Virus record (IMG/VR): IMGVR_UViG_3300035688_000216
Location: 1 to 47,708 of that record
Direction: 5' to 3' (one strand)
Source of the DNA: a virus
DNA: 47,708 nucleotides
Below are positions 33,065-40,844 of the stretch, piece by piece. The notes below the pieces were generated by a model. That model saw nothing but the letters and a program-made list of their open reading frames with translations, was not told the origin of the DNA and made no database searches. How positions within the stretch are numbered: the first letter of the stretch is position 1; each line of letters starts with the position of its first letter. Position numbers and translations under genes: made by a program.

Positions 33065-34288
33065 TTAGCTTGTGGCTGCGGACAGTTGCACGAACGGCGA
33101 GAACGTATGAGCACCCCGCCGCGAGGTGATGGTTGTCTGCGGCCAGCATTGGCCGGCAACCCTAAGAACGAAGCGCCAGCAGGTCTCGTCCGTGGCGAAT
33201 GCGACATGTGTGGAACTATCAATCGTGATGGACTGGCGGTCGCCGATGAGGTAGTACCGGAAGTCGGCGAACAGAATATCGCCCGCCGTGCCGAGCGCCT
33301 GCAACTTTTCGCTGATGATGACGGGCCGCCCCAGGATAGTCCAAGCGCCAATGCTATCCTTGAAATTGGGTTGCCAGATCAGGATCTTGCCGCTGGCGTC
33401 GGCTGCGTTTCCGCTTCCGAGTTCAAGAAGTTCGGCCATAACCGTCGGGCCGATAACCCAAACGGCATTACCGAGTGAAGCAGGGAGCATGGACTGGTAC
33501 ATCTCGGCAATGTCTTCAGCATGCACCCGGTTGGAGGTATTGCGGAGGACGCTCTTCAGACAACCGCAGTTGAAAACGCCCAGGGGTTGACCCCCGCCGC
33601 CGCCAAAAAGAAAGGCATCATCTTCATAGTATCCCCAGGCCGAACCGAATTGACGCCGGATAAGAGGTTCCAGAGCGATGGCGCTGTCGGCCAAGAGTTC
33701 ATTCGACGTATAGGTGAGCCCGGCAAGCTTGTGGGGCGTGAGTTCCAGCTGCCCAAAGGTCGGCTTGGAAGGGGTCTTGTCTTTTGCTTCGCCCGTCCAA
33801 TAGGCGACGATGCCGCCGAAAACGGTGCTGGCGTGTGAAGTGTCGTTAACGTAGGGGATTTTCAGCGAATCGGTAGCCATGGGGATAATGGTCGCCCGGG
33901 GCCTTACAACGGCACCCTCAAGGGCGATCTCCTGGAGTTCCATCCGGTATTCTTCGGGAACGAGGAATCCGCCCTGGCTGTCTTCCCCGATTTCCATGTG
34001 ACCCGTAGTTTTGTTGACCGTGCCGGGCATAAAGGACAGCCGTGGATCGATAGTGCGATTGATACGAACGTCGCGTGCAGCAATGAGAAATTCGCCGAAG
34101 GATTTGAATTTTGCCTTGGATTGTGGCTCAAGGACAACTTCGCCTGCCGGCTTGAGTTCATCCTTGAGTTTGTTGGTTGCATCGGCCAGTTGTTCTTTCA
34201 ACTGACCCTTAATGTGCTCATCAATGGTGGTCGCCAGGATGGCGTCGGTCCTATCCTTAATGAGTTTATCGAGTTCTTCTTTAGTCAT
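33065..34288 (-). CDS. Major capsid protein, HK97 fold with delta domain (407 aa)
   Basis: CAATGGAGGGTCTACT precedes ATG 34288. Residues 1-60 are helical (KEELDKLIKDRTDAILATTI, QLADATNKLKDELK), typical of the HK97 delta domain removed by the prohead protease. The HK97 core follows: KSFGEFLIAARDVRINR, GGFLVPEEYRMELQEIALEG, FGQLELTPHKLAGLTYTSNE and DDAFLFGGGGGQPLGVFN. It closes with RPVIISEKLQALGTAGDILF, ADFRYYLIGDRQ and TDETCWRFVLRVAGQ. These are the standard landmarks of the family. Confidence 0.92.
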   Translation of the reverse strand: MTKEELDKLIKDRTDAILATTIDEHIKGQLKEQLADATNKLKDELKPAGEVVLEPQSKAKFKSFGEFLIAARDVRINRTIDPRLSFMPGTVNKTTGHMEIGEDSQGGFLVPEEYRMELQEIALEGAVVRPRATIIPMATDSLKIPYVNDTSHASTVFGGIVAYWTGEAKDKTPSKPTFGQLELTPHKLAGLTYTSNELLADSAIALEPLIRRQFGSAWGYYEDDAFLFGGGGGQPLGVFNCGCLKSVLRNTSNRVHAEDIAEMYQSMLPASLGNAVWVIGPTVMAELLELGSGNAADASGKILIWQPNFKDSIGAWTILGRPVIISEKLQALGTAGDILFADFRYYLIGDRQSITIDSSTHVAFATDETCWRFVLRVAGQCWPQTTITSRRGAHTFSPFVQLSAATS

Positions 34289-34370
34289 AGTAGACCCTCC
34301 ATTGGTCTGTGTGGAATTTGTTAAGATGTCCCGTCCATCCCTTGTTCGGCTATCATCTCCACGTCCGGGC

Positions 34371-34410
34371 TTACCCCACTAATGGCTTGAAATCCATTTC
34401 CGTGGGGTAA
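34371..34410 (-). other. Long hairpin upstream of the major capsid gene
   Basis: TTACCCCAC (34371-34379) and GTGGGGTAA (34402-34410) form a perfect 9-bp inverted repeat. Inside it AATGG (34381-34385) pairs with CCATT (34394-34398) around an 8-base loop. There is no U-tract, so it is not a standard terminator. It lies about 80 bases before the capsid start and could be an RNA processing or stability element. It accounts for much of the 243-base gap between protease and capsid genes. Confidence 0.6.
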
Positions 34411-34415
34411 TTTGG

Positions 34416-34535
34416 ATGCTGACGATTCCGCCGTTTTTAGAGATGCGGCGACATCGGCCTGTTGTCAGAATGTTATCTGAACAGAAGGTCGCCCGCGTAC
34501 TTGACGTGGGTGAGCGTATGGTCAGATATGATTAG
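34416..34535 (+). other. Possible plus-strand 39-residue ORF with HTH-like helix
   Basis: On the plus strand an ATG at 34416 opens a frame with the segment VVRMLSEQKVARVLDVGERM followed by VRYD and a stop. The LSxxxVARVLxVGxxxVRxY pattern resembles the helix-turn-helix of excisionase or MerR-like proteins. It is the only candidate plus-strand gene, is very short, and may be chance or a remnant of a regulator. A minus-strand frame through the same gap also stays open without an early start codon. Confidence 0.2.
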
Positions 34536-35935
34536 ATAACCCTCCCCCTGATTTTAGCCAAGGCAACCTCGATAGCCTCAGCAACAGCCTTCTTGTAATC
34601 CGCGCTTCGGATGTATTCATCAATCAGCACCTCGGCAGTCTTGTCGGGCGCGGACGATTCAATGACGATGTCCGGCTCAGGTTCGAAGGCGATGTCCTCA
34701 ATGGGCGTAGGCGTTGGTATAGACGCCGGCGCAGGAGTTAGCTGAAGCCGTGCTAGGATGGCCGCAACGTCCTGCCTGAGTGATGCGAGTTCAGAGGCCA
34801 CATCAATTTCCTTCCTGTCAAATATCGATGGAATATTCACTACGGCAGGATCGATGGAGGGCGCAAAAAAGGCAGAAATATCTCCTTCGCTCGTACTGGT
34901 TATGACCATCGATTTCTCGTGTTCCTCTACCCACCGCTTAGCCTCTTCTATTGTCCACCTCGAAGTTTCGAACATGTATGTAACGATCTCCTTGCAGGGG
35001 ATACAATAGAGCGCCATAATACCGTCCTTGGCAGAGACGGTAATCGTCCGAATCTCGTGATCGCCATGCCCCTCGGAAACCGGGATCCTGTGGTAGTTCT
35101 CGGTCGTCTCGGGCTTGGTTACAACCTCAGCCTTGACCCCTAAAGTCGTTCCGCATGTATCGCAAAAGTCAATCTTGGGTTGAATAGCATCCGCCGTGAG
35201 CAGTAACGCATCCGTATCCGTTTCGCATACGGTCGTATCCGTTTCGGGTACGGGAGCGGGATCGGACTCGATTCCCAGTGCTTCCTTCATGCTTTTGGAG
35301 TCTAAGACAAGCTCGCCTTTGCTGACAGCCAGGTTAAGACTTTGTGCATTACTGGCAACAGGCACGTCTGAGTGTTCCAGAAGGAGCCATTTGGTATAGA
35401 TTGCCTTTGCAGTCTCGGCTTCTTCCCGCGGGACGCCATATTCCTTTTCCAGCCTGTCCACCAAATCCTTAAATCGGACATCATCTTGCCGGACGTGTTC
35501 AATCGGGATGAACCCCACCGAATTGGAGTTCAGGAATCCACCCTTGACGCATTGGAAGGCATCCTCGGCGAACTGATGGGAAGCATAGACCGTCTTAGCT
35601 AGGATGCCCTTCTTAACGGGTTTAATCCAAACATCTTTTCCAATCGGGAGCGTGTCATATTTATGGCTAAATAGGACGCTCGGCGACTGTCGGAAGTCAT
35701 CAAGGATGGCCCCGTCGGGCAATAGAATCTCACCGTCCCTATCGAGCCTGGGCGTAGTGATAAGCCGGATAGCGGCACGTTCGCCCTCTTCAATGGTGAT
35801 GTCCGTCGGGTCGATAGGGATGCCCTTCCTGACATATTCAATCTCATCGGCCTTGACGTGCAGCTTTTGAGCATATTTCTTGGCCCTATCCGGGAATATG
35901 TCTTTAAGTTTATATCGGTCGGTTCTGAGTTCCAT
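34532..35935 (-). CDS. Prohead protease with long C-terminal extension (467 aa)
   Basis: The start is ATG 35935, with AAGGAG seven bases upstream. The S78-like protease core has IRLITTPRLDRDGEILLPDG, VLFSHKYDTLPIGKD (H91) and GGFLNSNSVGFIPIEH (S137 or S139), the usual HK97 prohead protease His and Ser context. After residue 235 a long extension holds two CxxC pairs (CDTCGTTLG and CIPCKEI), then a Pro/Thr-rich region and a helical end. Usual family length is about 170-250 residues. The extension may act as scaffold or carry a zinc site. Confidence 0.85.
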   Translation of the reverse strand: MELRTDRYKLKDIFPDRAKKYAQKLHVKADEIEYVRKGIPIDPTDITIEEGERAAIRLITTPRLDRDGEILLPDGAILDDFRQSPSVLFSHKYDTLPIGKDVWIKPVKKGILAKTVYASHQFAEDAFQCVKGGFLNSNSVGFIPIEHVRQDDVRFKDLVDRLEKEYGVPREEAETAKAIYTKWLLLEHSDVPVASNAQSLNLAVSKGELVLDSKSMKEALGIESDPAPVPETDTTVCETDTDALLLTADAIQPKIDFCDTCGTTLGVKAEVVTKPETTENYHRIPVSEGHGDHEIRTITVSAKDGIMALYCIPCKEIVTYMFETSRWTIEEAKRWVEEHEKSMVITSTSEGDISAFFAPSIDPAVVNIPSIFDRKEIDVASELASLRQDVAAILARLQLTPAPASIPTPTPIEDIAFEPEPDIVIESSAPDKTAEVLIDEYIRSADYKKAVAEAIEVALAKIRGRVI

Positions 35936-35993
35936 TCGGTACTCCTTGGCTCGCCATTCCGGGCGAACATGATATGAGAAAGGCGGTTTCCAT

Positions 35994-36863
35994 TTATTCG
36001 ACGACCGCCAAAACTGAACATCGGCAGTTCGGATGAAGGGGCGGTGACATCCCGTCGCCGTAGTCATCATCGAAGAACGTGTCCTCAAGCGCGACGACTT
36101 CGCCATCCAGTTCCGCGCAGATGTCGCAACAATCCGGCGCGGTGAGCCATTCCTTTTCCTTCACAACCCCACTCTGTTCGTAAGCCTCAATGGCTGCTTC
36201 ATTCGATGCCCGACTTGTCTCCGTGCGTGAGATGATTTCGGCGCGGTAACTATCCCAGGCGTCGAAATATTGCGTTATATCTTTCATTATCTCCGGGATT
36301 GATTTCCCTTCATCGAATCCCGTTTCAAGAATGCTCCTCAATTTCTCTATACTGGTCGCCTCAAGGTTCTCCGCAAACTTGAACGAGTAATTTTCCAGCC
36401 ATTGTTTGATGCGCGGATTCGAGATATCGAATGCCGTGCCTAAATCCAACTCATCGAGTTTGTCTTTCCCGAGGTCGGCCAACATCACCGTCAAGAGCTT
36501 CTTCGTCTCTTTCGATAGGCGATTCTTGAACTGGGAGGCCGGATACATTATATTATCGGATACTCCCTTGCGCCCGCCTGCCCGATTGCCGCCCTTGAAT
36601 TTCTTCAGGTTGGCTAGGATGATGGCCTTCTCGTCGGCCCAGAGTGAGCGGAGCATCGACTTCCAGCGCTTCTCGTATGGCGCAAGCCGCTTGAAGAGCA
36701 CGTCGAAATAGACGGCATGAGAGATGCGGGACGGTTTTCTTTCGCCGGATGGTGAAATAGTCAGCTTCAGCTTATGGCGGATCATCTCCTCAGCCTCGGC
36801 TCCGCAGATAGCGCGGATCATGGCATCTGCTATAGAGTCGATGTCGTGGCTGTGGAAACGCAT
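35994..36863 (-). CDS. Phage Mu gpF-like head morphogenesis protein (289 aa)
   Basis: Starts MRFHSHDIDSIADAMIRAIC two bases after the portal stop. The helical N-terminus is followed by SIPEIMKDITQYFDAWDSYR, AEIISRTETSRASNEAAIEA and PDCCDICAELDGEVVALED. It ends with GMSPPLHPNCRCSVLAVVE. The RTETSRASNEA, P.CC.IC..LdG and PP.HPNCRC motifs are diagnostic for the MuF family, minor head proteins encoded next to the portal. Confidence 0.92.
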   Translation of the reverse strand: MRFHSHDIDSIADAMIRAICGAEAEEMIRHKLKLTISPSGERKPSRISHAVYFDVLFKRLAPYEKRWKSMLRSLWADEKAIILANLKKFKGGNRAGGRKGVSDNIMYPASQFKNRLSKETKKLLTVMLADLGKDKLDELDLGTAFDISNPRIKQWLENYSFKFAENLEATSIEKLRSILETGFDEGKSIPEIMKDITQYFDAWDSYRAEIISRTETSRASNEAAIEAYEQSGVVKEKEWLTAPDCCDICAELDGEVVALEDTFFDDDYGDGMSPPLHPNCRCSVLAVVE

Positions 36864-36865
36864 CG

Positions 36866-38311
36866 CTATTTGACCACCCCGAGCTTTTCCTTTATCCGCT
36901 CGATGACCTTGCCGGCCAAAGCATCGGCCTCTTCGTCAGGGTTCGCAGGCTCTTCCGGCGGCGGCGTCCCGGGTGCAGGCGGCGTAGGTTCTCTTTCCGT
37001 ATCACTAATCGGAACCATGTTAAACGGAACAAAAAGAGTATCCGCACCATCGATGGGTTCAAGGCCCATGTCGGCCCTGGCCTCGTTCCGCGTCATCACC
37101 CCGGTATTGACATACCCGATGCGTTCCGCAAGTTGGGCTGCGCTATCTTCGGGCACGACATCATCGAACGCGCAAAATAACGTCCCCGTATCATCGAACA
37201 TCGGGAGGAGCTTTTCGTTTATCTTCTCCTCAATCTTCCTGAGTCGCGGTTGGATTCCATATTTGGCATGGAAGTATTGAGCGCCATCAACGTTGGCCCG
37301 GATAGCGTCCTGGTCCCAGAGCGAGATCGGCGTATTGAAAGCGGCGGCAATCTCTTCCCGCGTGATGCGCCTGCCCTCGATAAACGACAGTTCCTCATTC
37401 GTCAAGCTGTCCCTGACATATTTGAGGCCCGGCGGCAGGATGGGCGTCTCTCCGGCATTCGTCGTCCCGGTATATCGCTGTTTCCATTCTTCCTTGAGCC
37501 GTTCAACCTCAATACTCGATATCTCAGAACTTGATTCAAGGACCCCGCCCGTCCGCGCCTTCTTCTCGAATAGCGCCTCTTCATATTCGTACATTTTCGA
37601 GTTCGTATAGACGGCATCGGCTATCCCGCGCACGACACCCATACCGCGATACTGGCTGGCTGGATTCGGGAAAGAGAATGCGACGATATCCTCAATGGGA
37701 ACATCGAATCTGACAGCCCCGCGCTCATAGCGATAACCCGTGATGAAGTCCTTAAATGTCTTTCCGGGGATGGACGATATATATTGGCTGGGGATAGGCC
37801 AAAGTTCAACCGGTTGGCTGAGTTTGCCCTTGATGATATACCAGTAAGCCTCACCCATGAGGTCCAGGAACATGATCGTCAGTTCCATGAGGTCTGACCG
37901 ATTCATAAATGGATTGACGTTCTCCATGAGGTCAAGGAAGGCGTGTTCCGTGACCTCTTCGACATCCTCCGATTTGGTCCTCCACTTGGGACCAAGCCTT
38001 GCCTTGGTGCGCCTATCGACCTTCGCCGTCTTGATCGACCGCCAGGATTTCCCGCCCTCGGGCACGCGGGCATAGAGTTCAAGCGGCACGGCGGCGCAGG
38101 ACTGAGCGTTAAGCGACGTGCAGATATAGACCCAGGACGTAAAGTTATCAATGGCATCCATCTTGCTGGTAGGCTTCTTGCCACGCATAACGCCCTCGCC
38201 CCAGTACCGAGAGTCCATCCATGCGGACGGATCGCCGACGGGCGCGTTCCCGCCTTTCAGCATTCGCCGGAGCCGCCCGACCTTCAAGGCAAAGCGTTCT
38301 ATTTTATCCAT
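36866..38311 (-). CDS. Portal protein, HK97 type (481 aa)
   Basis: I chose ATG 38311, which has GAGGA upstream and lies 13 bases after the terminase stop; the frame is open from 38380. Family marks: FTSWVYICTSLNAQSCAAVP, MGEAYWYIIKGKLSQPVELW, DIVAFSFPNPASQYRGMGVV, DAVYTNSKMYEYEEALFEKK, NTPISLWDQDAIRANVDGA and YVNTGVMTRNEARADMGLEP. This is the Phage_portal (HK97 gp3-like) pattern. It forms the dodecameric ring through which DNA enters. Confidence 0.93.
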   Translation of the reverse strand: MDKIERFALKVGRLRRMLKGGNAPVGDPSAWMDSRYWGEGVMRGKKPTSKMDAIDNFTSWVYICTSLNAQSCAAVPLELYARVPEGGKSWRSIKTAKVDRRTKARLGPKWRTKSEDVEEVTEHAFLDLMENVNPFMNRSDLMELTIMFLDLMGEAYWYIIKGKLSQPVELWPIPSQYISSIPGKTFKDFITGYRYERGAVRFDVPIEDIVAFSFPNPASQYRGMGVVRGIADAVYTNSKMYEYEEALFEKKARTGGVLESSSEISSIEVERLKEEWKQRYTGTTNAGETPILPPGLKYVRDSLTNEELSFIEGRRITREEIAAAFNTPISLWDQDAIRANVDGAQYFHAKYGIQPRLRKIEEKINEKLLPMFDDTGTLFCAFDDVVPEDSAAQLAERIGYVNTGVMTRNEARADMGLEPIDGADTLFVPFNMVPISDTEREPTPPAPGTPPPEEPANPDEEADALAGKVIERIKEKLGVVK

Positions 38312-38324
38312 CGGTTTATAGTCC

Positions 38325-39536
38325 TCAGATGAAATGAAAGTGGCGCTCGATCCGACCCGCACAATGCGTGTGGATCGCATAGCGGACGGCGCTCATGAGG
38401 TGGTCCATGATTTCGGCAGGTACGGCCAGTGAGTTTCCCGCCTTGTCGGTTTTATATTTATATCGCCGTCGTTCATCTACAAGATTAGGTGAATCGCCAA
38501 TAATATGGATTTTGAGGTTCTTCAAGTAATCAATCCCGGCCCTCACGCTATCCGGACCCTTGGCACAGGGTTTGACGTTTAGCCCGGCCCGGCACAACTC
38601 TTCAATCGACTTGGGCTCGGCGGAGTCGGCATAAACTTCATCTGTCCGATTGATGCCCTTGCCTTTCATGACCGAGGCGAGTTCTTGGTTCGTGAGGTTC
38701 CGAGCATAAAGAAGTTCCTCAAGCCAGAATTCGTCGGCCTTTCGATAGGCGCAGACAAGCGCTGCGGGATCGACAGAGAAGCCGAAATCCAAGCCATAGA
38801 AGGTCTCGTCATAGAACGTTCCTTCCGGCCGATCTACAACATCCCAGTTGAAGATGACACCCTTTGCCAGCGCCCATTGGCCGAATCGGTAGATAGCCGA
38901 ATAGGTCGGATCGTCCAGCATATCGAGGCGAATGCGGTATGCCTCACGGATTTCGGCTATCGGGTTATCATCGACCGTTGACTCATGGACAAAGGCATCG
39001 GGATCCTTGTGATCGAAAAATCGTTCCTTGAGCCAGGGGGCCGCCGCCTCGTCGGGATTGAATGAGAGTATAATCTGGTGGTAGGATGGGCATGTCTCAC
39101 GGAGCCGAAGATCGATCTGCGTGAAGTCGTCCTTCGTGAACTCGGTCGTCTCTTCCATCCAAATGCCGGTGACGCCCTTGATGGACTTAATCTTGTCAGG
39201 GTCGTCCAGCCCATCGAACAGCCATTCGTTTCGCCTGCCGTTCGGAGCCAGAAAAGAAATCGTGCGCTCGGTCTTGTTGAAGTCATAAGTCTCGCCTATA
39301 GTATCGAGCAGATTCTTGCTGACTTCGAGAACCGACTCACGGACTCGGGAACGGACCTTGCGCAGAATTAGGAAGCGATGCCCGCCCTCTTTTTTGGAGC
39401 GGTAATAGAGTTTCCGTGCGGCAAATTCAGACTTGCCCGATCCTGCCCCGCCGCACAGGACGAGATAACGGGCCTTCTCTTCGAGGAGTGGAAAAAAACT
39501 ATCTGAGATGGACAGATCGAAGACGATCTCGTTCAT
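38325..39536 (-). CDS. terL: Terminase large subunit (403 aa)
   Basis: ATPase part: Walker A LCGGAGSGKS (residues 27-36) and Walker B VTGIWMEETTEF (122-133). Motor coupling segment SYHQIILSFNPDEAAAPWLK. Nuclease part: GLDFGFSVDPAALV (D250), DEVYADSAEPKS, and the C-terminal VPAEIMDHLMSAVRYAIHTH-type acidic motif. The order and spacing match the Terminase_3 / PBSX XtmB-like group. The ATG overlaps the stop of the small subunit gene by four bases. Confidence 0.95.
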   Translation of the reverse strand: MNEIVFDLSISDSFFPLLEEKARYLVLCGGAGSGKSEFAARKLYYRSKKEGGHRFLILRKVRSRVRESVLEVSKNLLDTIGETYDFNKTERTISFLAPNGRRNEWLFDGLDDPDKIKSIKGVTGIWMEETTEFTKDDFTQIDLRLRETCPSYHQIILSFNPDEAAAPWLKERFFDHKDPDAFVHESTVDDNPIAEIREAYRIRLDMLDDPTYSAIYRFGQWALAKGVIFNWDVVDRPEGTFYDETFYGLDFGFSVDPAALVCAYRKADEFWLEELLYARNLTNQELASVMKGKGINRTDEVYADSAEPKSIEELCRAGLNVKPCAKGPDSVRAGIDYLKNLKIHIIGDSPNLVDERRRYKYKTDKAGNSLAVPAEIMDHLMSAVRYAIHTHCAGRIERHFHFI

Positions 39537-39856
39537 TTAGCGCCGTCGCCGTTCCCGCCGCCATCGCCGTCCTTCGTGTGAATGACGCGGATGAGAAGCG
39601 CCTGAGCCTTGCCGTCGGCATCGGGGGTATTGCCAAGATTGATGTCGGCAGGCAGGATCTTCGTGATCCATTGATAAAAGGCCGCCGTGTTGTGATTTGA
39701 TGCTTTGGCCCATGCGAGAAGGGCATCTTCTCCGCCCATGCGCTCAAAGACATTGAGGAACGCAGCCTTCAGGGTCGTGAACTTATTGACAGACCCCTTC
39801 GGACGCCCACTGGGATTCGGGCATTGATTGGGTTTAAACGGTTTTCCTTTGGACAT
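39533..39856 (-). CDS. Terminase small subunit candidate (107 aa)
   Basis: Begins MSKGKPFKPNQCPNPSGRPK and continues GSVNKFTTLKAAFLNVFERM. The NPSGRPKGSxN motif is typical of DUF5681-type, basic N-termini of small terminase-like proteins. It is followed by helices and an unusual Gly/Asp-rich tail (TKDGDGGGNGDGAK). It is encoded directly before the large subunit with an ATGA overlap. DNA recognition is inferred from position and the basic N-terminus. Confidence 0.75.
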   Translation of the reverse strand: MSKGKPFKPNQCPNPSGRPKGSVNKFTTLKAAFLNVFERMGGEDALLAWAKASNHNTAAFYQWITKILPADINLGNTPDADGKAQALLIRVIHTKDGDGGGNGDGAK

Positions 39857-40004
39857 GCTGCTGTTTTTCGCTGTTTTTTATTAACCATGCAGTCATAAAT
39901 GCATCAGAAAGGACAATCTTGATCCGATAATGCTCATCACAAAATTCGCCTCGAGAATCCTGAAATGTTGCTTGTCCTTTACACATATCGCATAGGCCAT
40001 TCAT
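39834..40004 (-). CDS. 56-residue zinc-finger-like small protein
   Basis: ATG 40004 has GGAGGG five bases upstream and overlaps the previous stop as ATGA. The product starts MNGLCDMCKGQATFQDSRGE and continues FCDEHYRIKIVL, so it has CxxC and CxxH pairs fit to bind zinc. It ends in a basic tail (EKQQHVQRKTV). Its 3' end overlaps the small terminase start by 23 bases. Too short for HNH nuclease; a DNA-binding or regulatory role is possible. Confidence 0.65.
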   Translation of the reverse strand: MNGLCDMCKGQATFQDSRGEFCDEHYRIKIVLSDAFMTAWLIKNSEKQQHVQRKTV

Positions 40005-40186
40005 TTTCCCTCCGCGTGTTCCATAATTACTATAAAAACCTCATCGTCGGCCCGGTGTAATCTATTTAATCCGTCAAGCAATATGTCGTTTGGTCGGAAG
40101 CGCAGCCGTATCTCCCCTTCCTTATCGCCGGACAAGAGCGATTTAACGCTGATGCTTTTAATTAATGCGGGGAAGGTGGTTTTCAT
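40001..40186 (-). CDS. 61-residue hypothetical protein
   Basis: First gene after the repeat-rich block. It starts MKTTFPALIKSISVKSLLSG, then DKEGEIRLRFRPNDILLDGL and ends VFIVIMEHAEGK. It is a mixed beta/helix small protein with no clear family. The ribosome binding site is weak, but its stop is coupled as ATGA to the next small gene, which supports it. Confidence 0.55.
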   Translation of the reverse strand: MKTTFPALIKSISVKSLLSGDKEGEIRLRFRPNDILLDGLNRLHRADDEVFIVIMEHAEGK

Positions 40187-40410
40187 GGTTTAGGTTATGT
40201 GAGCCGCGACATTTCTCGCGACAGATTGTCGCGGGGTGGACAAAAACTGCTACAGTTAGTAATAAGTGTCAACCTTTATACACCATATTATGAGCCGTTA
40301 ATGAGCCATTAATGGTGTAATGCCCGACCCGGTAGGTAAATAAGATTTCTTTAATAAGCGCTTTCGCTGTTAAAGGATTCGACCACTTGCTTTAATAAGT
40401 ACGGTCATTG
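40187..40410. promoter_or_regulatory. Non-coding repeat-rich block upstream of terminase genes
   Basis: No frame fits here. It contains three CGCGACA elements (direct at 40205-40211 and 40217-40223, inverted at 40227-40233). It also has adjacent 11-base tandem units ATGAGCCGTTA / ATGAGCCATTA (40290-40311) and TACACCAT (40279-40286) inverted as ATGGTGTA (40312-40319). Two 25-base elements CTTTAATAAG-N9-TGTTAA start at 40349 and 40390. A TTGACA (minus, 40272-40267) has no convincing -10 partner. Candidates are a cos/pac packaging site, an operator region or an origin. Confidence 0.6.
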
Positions 40411-40414
40411 TTAA
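40349..40414. repeat. Two tandem 25-base elements, 41 bases apart
   Basis: CTTTAATAAG followed nine bases later by TGTTAA occurs at 40349-40373 and again at 40390-40414. The spacing is identical in both copies while the nine bases between differ. The second copy overlaps the stop of the 56-residue gene. Conserved ends with a variable middle are typical of protein binding sites. Confidence 0.7.
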
Positions 40415-40581
40415 TGGGTTATCTCCGGTTTATTGGCCGTTGCCGCCATAATTGCAACAAAAATGGCTTTAGTGACGGCAAAAATCGTATAGATAAAAAC
40501 GATAAAGATGATCAGGGGAAGCAGGCAGACGCACCCGATGCCGACGATGGCAACCCCGATGATTTGACCGATGCGCTTCAT
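40411..40581 (-). CDS. 56-residue membrane protein
   Basis: ATG 40581 overlaps the previous stop as ATGA. The product starts MKRIGQIIGVAIVGIGCVCL and is hydrophobic through LPLIIFIVFIYTIFAVTKAI, so it spans the membrane once or twice before a short polar end (NKPEITH). It may be a holin-like or superinfection-related membrane peptide. No family recognised. Confidence 0.65.
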   Translation of the reverse strand: MKRIGQIIGVAIVGIGCVCLLPLIIFIVFIYTIFAVTKAIFVAIMAATANKPEITH

Positions 40582-40844
40582 TCCTTCTCCTTATCGTTAA
40601 GGGCGGTGATCTTCTTTCTCAGCCGTTCCAATTCTTTCGCCGTCGCGTCCTCAAAATCCCACCGGCCCCGCAACTTGTGATAGGCGCTCAGGTTTTTCGT
40701 AAAGAACCGGATCTCTTCGATGGCGTATTGATCTGCGTCGAGGCCTATCTCGTAGACCTCGATGCGCCCGCCTACGTACTCGAAATAGGCAGGATCCATC
40801 ACGCACTCTTCCACAAAGCTGAGGAAATAGGTTTTGCCTTTCAT
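40578..40844 (-). CDS. Hypothetical protein (88 aa)
   Basis: Starts MKGKTYFLSFVEECVMDPAY with ATGA coupling to the methyltransferase stop upstream and to the membrane gene downstream. The N-terminal half is beta-rich (YFEYVGGRIEVYEIG) and the C-terminal half a charged helix (AKELERLRKKITALNDKEKE). No family recognised. The couplings at both ends support it. Confidence 0.6.
   Translation of the reverse strand: MKGKTYFLSFVEECVMDPAYFEYVGGRIEVYEIGLDADQYAIEEIRFFTKNLSAYHKLRGRWDFEDATAKELERLRKKITALNDKEKE

Noticed and set aside
40267-40272. Sigma-70 promoter built on TTGACA (minus strand)
   Set aside because: No good -10 hexamer occurs at 16-18 bases, so it is only noted inside the repeat-rich block.
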